Assembly (NCBI RefSeq): GCF_030817175.1
Contig: NZ_JAUSYY010000001.1
Coordinates: 1-64,000 of the forward strand
Direction: 5' to 3'
Source: Agromyces ramosus
Lineage (GTDB): Bacteria > Actinomycetota > Actinomycetes > Actinomycetales > Microbacteriaceae
Length of the DNA stretch: 64,000 nt
The position numbers and the translations under genes were made by a program. The notes beneath the pieces are model-generated. The model did no database searches. It worked only from the letters and a program-made list of their open reading frames with translations, and had not been told where the DNA came from. This document shows positions 60,342 to 64,000 of the stretch, in pieces (positions within the stretch are counted from its first letter, which is position 1; the number at the start of each line of letters is the position of its first letter).

Positions 60342-61769
60342 TCAGCGCCCGCCACGCACGATGCGTCGCAGTTTCGCGAGCCGCGCGGAGACCTCGCGCT
60401 CGTTGCCGTGCTCGGTCGGCTCGTAGTAGAGCGCCCCGCGCAGGGATTCGGGCAGGTACTCCTGGGCGACGACGCCGATCTCCTCGTCGTGCGGGTAGCG
60501 GTAGCCCTTGCCGTGGCCGAGCCGCTTCGCTCCGGGGTAGTGCGCATCGCGCAGGTGCTTCGGCACGCGGCCGGCCTTACCCTCTCGCACGTCGGCGATC
60601 GCCCGGTCGATGCCGACGTACGCGGCATTCGATTTCGGTGCGGTCGCGAGGTGCACGACTGCCTGGGCGAGCGGAATGCGCCCCTCGGGCATGCCGATGT
60701 ACTGCACCGCGTCGGCGGCGGCCACGGCCACGCCGAGTGCGGTGGGGTCGGCGAGGCCGATGTCCTCGGAGGCGAGCACGATGATGCGGCGCGCGATGAA
60801 CCGCGGGTCTTCGCCCGCCTCGATCATGCGGGCGAGGTAGTGCAGTGACGCGTCGACGTCACTGCCACGCACCGACTTGATGAATGCGCTGATCACGTCG
60901 TAGTGCTCGTCGCCGTTGCGGTCGTAGCGGAGCAGGGCCCGGTCGACCGCGCGGGCCACGACCTCGGTGGTGATGACGGGCTTCACGGATGCCGCGGCAT
61001 CCGCCTGCTCGTCGTCGTGGCCGTGCTCATCGTCGGGGGCCTCGTCGGCGTCAGTGTCGTCGGCGGCCGGAGGCACGGCGGCTGCCGCCGACTGGGTCGC
61101 GGCGACGGATGCCGCCTCGAGAGCGGTGAGCGCCCGGCGCGCGTCGCCCGAGGCGAGCCTGATGATCGTCGCGCGGGCCTCTGGGTCGAGGTCCACCGCG
61201 CCGGCGAGACCGCGCGGGTCGGCCACCGCGCGATCGACGAGCATGCCGAGGTCGTCGTCGGTGAGGAGTTCGAGCGTGAGCAGGAGCGAACGCGACAGGA
61301 GCGGGGAGATGACCGAGAACGACGGGTTCTCGGTGGTCGCGGCGACGAGGATCACCCAGCCGTTCTCCACGCCCGGGAGCAGGGCGTCTTGCTGCGCCTT
61401 CGTGAACCGGTGGATCTCGTCGAGGAAGAGGACCGTCGAGAGGCCGTAGAGGTCGCGACTCGCGCGCGCCTCCTCCATGACCTGGCGAACGTCGCGCACA
61501 CCCGCGCTGACCGCGGAGAGCTCGACGAACTTGCGGCCCGACGACCGCGCGATCGCCTGCGCGAGGGTCGTCTTGCCGGTGCCGGGCGGGCCCCAGAGGA
61601 TCACCGAGACCGAACCCGACTCGCCCGTTCGGTCGCCGGCAAGCGCAACCAGGGGCGAGCCCGGCGTCAGGAGATGGCGCTGGCCGGCCACCTCGTCGAG
61701 GCTCGTCGGGCGCATGCGCACCGCGAGGGGCGTAGCCCCCGAACGGAGGCCCAGGCCAGAATCCACCAT
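60342..61769 (-). CDS. rarA: replication-associated recombination protein A (MgsA/RarA AAA+ ATPase)
   Basis: Clamp-loader-like AAA+ protein acting at stalled replication forks. 475 residues. Walker A GPPGTGKT at 60-67, Walker B DEIH at 117-120, sensor I ATTENPSF, and the C-terminal tetramerisation part with [18 protein letters not shown] and [11 protein letters not shown]. Residues about 227-262 form a low-complexity acidic linker ([20 protein letters not shown]) between the AAA+ lid and the C-terminal domain, longer than I expect for the family. ATG is 6 bases after TACGCT, so probably leaderless. Confidence 0.95.
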   Translation of the reverse strand: MVDSGLGLRSGATPLAVRMRPTSLDEVAGQRHLLTPGSPLVALAGDRTGESGSVSVILWGPPGTGKTTLAQAIARSSGRKFVELSAVSAGVRDVRQVMEEARASRDLYGLSTVLFLDEIHRFTKAQQDALLPGVENGWVILVAATTENPSFSVISPLLSRSLLLTLELLTDDDLGMLVDRAVADPRGLAGAVDLDPEARATIIRLASGDARRALTALEAASVAATQSAAAAVPPAADDTDADEAPDDEHGHDDEQADAAASVKPVITTEVVARAVDRALLRYDRNGDEHYDVISAFIKSVRGSDVDASLHYLARMIEAGEDPRFIARRIIVLASEDIGLADPTALGVAVAAADAVQYIGMPEGRIPLAQAVVHLATAPKSNAAYVGIDRAIADVREGKAGRVPKHLRDAHYPGAKRLGHGKGYRYPHDEEIGVVAQEYLPESLRGALYYEPTEHGNEREVSARLAKLRRIVRGGR

Positions 61770-61775
61770 GCTGCA

Positions 61776-61781
61776 AGCGTA
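61776..61781 (-). promoter_or_regulatory. minus-10 box of rarA (leaderless)
   Basis: TACGCT, 6 bases, then ATG at 61769. Confidence 0.5.
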
Positions 61782-61868
61782 GCCGCGGCATCCGACACCG
61801 CCGCCTGCCGGTGCAACGCGGACCGGCAGCCTGGAACCGGCCGCGAGCACCCCGTTTCAGCCCCGCGA

Positions 61869-61898
61869 TTGGTGCGGGCACCGGGGCTTGCGTAGAGT
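61869..61898 (+). promoter_or_regulatory. predicted promoter of the peptidylprolyl isomerase gene
   Basis: TTGGTG (61869-61874), 18 bases and TAGAGT (61893-61898) on the plus strand, with AAGGAG downstream at 61919-61924. Confidence 0.55.
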
Positions 61899-61929
61899 CG
61901 GCACGCAGGAGTCCCGAGAAGGAGCATGC

Positions 61930-62715
61930 GTGGCAACGAATGACCGTCAGGCGCGTGAAGAACGAGCACGCCTACGCACGTACCAGGCCCGACAGGAGGT
62001 GCACGCGAGCAAGCAGCGCCGACGCACCCGCGACAACGTCATCGCGGTGATCGCACTCGTCGTCGTGCTCGCCCTCGCAACCGGCGCGCAGCTCTTCTAC
62101 TTCAGCGGTGGTCCGGGCACGCCCGAGCCGGTCGCCTCCGAGACGCCCACACCCACGCCTTCGGCTCCAGCCGGCGAGAACCAGGGCGACGTGCCGTCGC
62201 CCGACCTCGCCGAGGCCCGCACCTGGACCGGCACGCTGACGCTCAACGAGGTCTCCCTCGGCATCGAGCTCGACGGCGCCGCAGCCCCCCAGGCCGTCGC
62301 GAGCGAGATCAGCCTCATCCAGTCCGGCTTCTACGACGGCACGACCTGCCACCGCCTCACGAAAGACAGCATCTGGGTGCTCCAGTGCGGCGACCCGGCC
62401 GGCGACGGCACGGGCGGTCCCGGCTACAGCTACGGCCCCGTCGAGAACGCGCCCCAAGACGGGCTCTACCCCGCAGGCACCATCGCCATGGCCCGCCAGC
62501 AGCAGAACGGCTACAGCAACGGCAGCCAGTTCTTCCTGGTCTACGAGGACACCACGCTGACGGCCGACGAAGCCGGCGGCTACACGGTCGTCGGTCGCGT
62601 CACGAGCGGCCTCGACGAGCTGAAGGCCGGCATCACCGACGCCGGCACCGCAGATGGCAGTACCGACGGCTCCCCCGCCGTCCCGGTGACGATCACCGGG
62701 TTCACGATCCAATGA
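61930..62715 (+). CDS. membrane-anchored cyclophilin-type peptidylprolyl isomerase
   Basis: 261 residues. N-terminal cytoplasmic basic segment (1-37), one membrane helix at about 38-58 (VIAVIALVVVLALATGAQLFYF), a Pro/Thr-rich linker (about 64-82), then a cyclophilin domain outside the membrane. CHRLTKDSIWVLQCGDP aligns with the catalytic FHRVIPGFMIQGGDP block, so the key Arg and Gln are kept but Phe is replaced by Cys and Trp, and GSQFFLVYED is intact. Activity is likely but not certain. GTG start with AAGGAG 5 bases upstream. Divergent from rarA. Confidence 0.88.
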   Translation: MATNDRQAREERARLRTYQARQEVHASKQRRRTRDNVIAVIALVVVLALATGAQLFYFSGGPGTPEPVASETPTPTPSAPAGENQGDVPSPDLAEARTWTGTLTLNEVSLGIELDGAAAPQAVASEISLIQSGFYDGTTCHRLTKDSIWVLQCGDPAGDGTGGPGYSYGPVENAPQDGLYPAGTIAMARQQQNGYSNGSQFFLVYEDTTLTADEAGGYTVVGRVTSGLDELKAGITDAGTADGSTDGSPAVPVTITGFTIQ

Positions 62716-62744
62716 CGGTCCCGCGCCGCACTTTTCAGGTGCAA

Positions 62745-62750
62745 TAGGCT
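62745..62750 (+). promoter_or_regulatory. possible minus-10 box of the DUF349 gene
   Basis: TAGGCT on the plus strand 30 bases after the isomerase stop, with a start near 62757 and AAGGTGAGG before the GTG. No minus-35 is apparent. Confidence 0.4.
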
Positions 62751-62803
62751 TGATGCCGTCATCGCCGCGACCCGCGGCATCCGACCTACGACAAGGTGAG
62801 GCC

Positions 62804-64000
62804 GTGTCCGATTCAGAGCAGCAACCGTGGGGCCGCGTCGACGAGACGGGCACCGTCTTCGTGCGGACGAGCGACGGCGAGCGCGCCGTCGGGCAGTTCC
62901 CCGACGGCTCGGCTGAAGAGGCACTCGCCTACTTCGAGCGGAAGTACGCAGATCTCGCGGGCCAGGTCGGCCTCCTCGAGCAGCGCGTTCGGCGCGGCGC
63001 TCTCCCGCAGCCGACGTCTCGAAGGCGGTCGCCTCGCTCCGCGAGTCGGTGGCGACGGCCAACGCGGTCGGCGACCTCGAGTCGCTCGCGCGCCGGCTCG
63101 AGGCGCTCTCGGGCACCACGAAGGAACTGACCGAGCAGCAGCAGGCCGAGGCCAAGGCGGCCGTCGCAGAGGCCATCGCCGAGCGCACGAAGATCGTCGA
63201 GCAGGCCGAGGCGCTCGCGGCGCAAGACCCCGCGAAGACGCAGTGGAAGCAGGCGACCGCCGAGCTCGACGAGCTGTTCGCGACGTGGCAGCGTCACCAG
63301 CAAGACGGCCCGCGCCTGCCCAAGAACGAGGCGAACGAGCTGTGGAAGCGCTTCCGCGCGGCTCGATCGACCATCGAGCAGCACCGAAAGGCGTTCTTCG
63401 CCGAGCTCGATTCCGCGCACCGCGACGTGCGTACCCGCAAGCAGGCGCTCATCGAGCGCGCAGAGGCACTCGCGCCCCGAGGGGCCGATGCCGTCGGCGA
63501 CTACCGCAACCTGCTCGACGAGTGGAAGCTCGCCGGCCGCGCCGGCAAGAAGCTCGACGATGCGTTGTGGGCGAAGTTCAAGGCCGCCGGCGACGTGCTG
63601 TTCCACGCCAAGGCAGAGATCGACGCTCAAGAAGACGAGGCGTACCGAGCCAACCTCGACGAGAAGCTCGCGCTCCTCACCGAGGCCGAGCCGCTCCTCA
63701 CCGAGAAGGATCCCAAGCAGGCGCGGGCCGCGCTCAACCGCATCCAGCGCAAGTGGGACGAGATCGGCAAGGTCCCGCGCGACCAGGTCCGCGTCGTCGA
63801 AGACCGGCTCCGCAAAGTCGAGAACCACGTCAAGTCACTTGAAGACGAGCGCTGGCAGCGCGAGGACCCCGAGAAGAAGGCGCGCTCCGAAGGCATGCTC
63901 GGGCAGCTCCAAGCCGCGATCGACAAGCTCGAGGCCGAGCTCACCGCGGCCGAGGCGTCGGGCGACGAGCGCGCAGCGGCATCCGCTCGCGAGGCCCTCG
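62804..64000 (+). CDS. DUF349 domain protein, frameshifted near 63000 and cut by window edge
   Basis: The GTG at 62804 opens SDSEQQPWGRVDETGTVFV..., correct to LLEQRVRRGA. After about base 62998 homology (ADVSKAVASLRESVATANAVGDLESL) continues in another frame, from 63010 to the end of the window. Adding one base near 63000 would restore GASPAADVSKAV, so one base is probably missing from the sequence. The protein is a long, charged, helical coiled-coil type with repeated DUF349 units (ELDELFATWQ, ELWKRFRAARSTIEQHR, ALWAKFKAAGDVLF, RIQRKWDEIGKVP). Function unknown. It begins 88 bases after the isomerase gene. Confidence 0.85.

Overview
The window is one continuous stretch of core chromosome from a high-GC Gram-positive bacterium, almost certainly an actinobacterium and most likely a member of the Microbacteriaceae (an Agromyces-like organism is my best guess). 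The reasons are a GC content that looks close to 70%, frequent GTG starts, the gene order uvrA-uvrB-coaE-rpsA-polA-pdtaR-pyk / lgt-trp / rpe-fmt-priA-metK-coaBC-rpoZ-gmk-pyr / nusB-efp-aro-mltG-ruvX-alaS-rpsD-rarA that is conserved across actinobacteria, and a guanylate kinase fused to an actinobacterial integration-host-factor domain. I see 54 protein genes (two cut by the window edges) and one tRNA gene. No insertion sequence, prophage, integron, CRISPR array or toxin/defence island is visible, and no stretch over 300 bases lacks a gene.

Layout. 1-4513: DNA repair (uvrA partial, uvrB) and coaE, each with its own promoter. 4663-10750: rpsA, a DUF885 peptidase and polA, all on the minus strand. 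10867-12059: an ANTAR response regulator (PdtaR type), a divergent tRNA-Leu(CAA) and a small SRPBCC protein. 12133-46037: about 34 kb in which every gene is on the minus strand and most gaps are below 70 bases or are overlaps. In transcription order this is pyrR-pyrB-pyrC-(PH-like membrane protein)-carA-carB-pyrF-gmk-rpoZ-coaBC-metK-priA-fmt-rsmB-rpe-hisE-hisG-hisF-hisI-trpE-(membrane protein)-(HGxxPAAW protein)-trpC-trpB-trpA-lgt-gltB-gltD-pyk. It joins UMP synthesis, GMP kinase, CoA and SAM supply, translation initiation, histidine, tryptophan and glutamate synthesis. 46177-48466: DoxX, nusB, efp, aroQ. 48611-50863: the only sizeable plus-strand intrusion, a secreted phytase-like/glycerophosphodiesterase fusion that separates aroQ from aroB. 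50926-60125: aroB-aroK-aroC-aroE-mltG-ruvX-alaS-(small protein)-rpsD. 60342-64000: rarA and, divergently, a cyclophilin-type isomerase and a DUF349 protein running off the end.

The most informative non-coding signal is a set of ten genes whose start codon lies exactly 6 or 7 bases after a TANNNT minus-10 hexamer, the signature of leaderless mRNAs. In three places the TAG stop codon of the upstream gene supplies the first three bases of the next promoter's minus-10 box. Other regulatory signals are a LexA box before uvrA, a PyrR-binding loop overlapping the pyrR ribosome binding site, and PhoP-like GTTCACC elements between aroQ and the phosphodiesterase gene. An octamer GGCATCCG/CGGATGCC occurs 42 times, far above a rough expectation of about five. 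Two genes (gltB and the DUF349 gene) carry single-base frameshifts that are probably sequence errors. No clearly new biological system was found; the window is dominated by well-known housekeeping genes.
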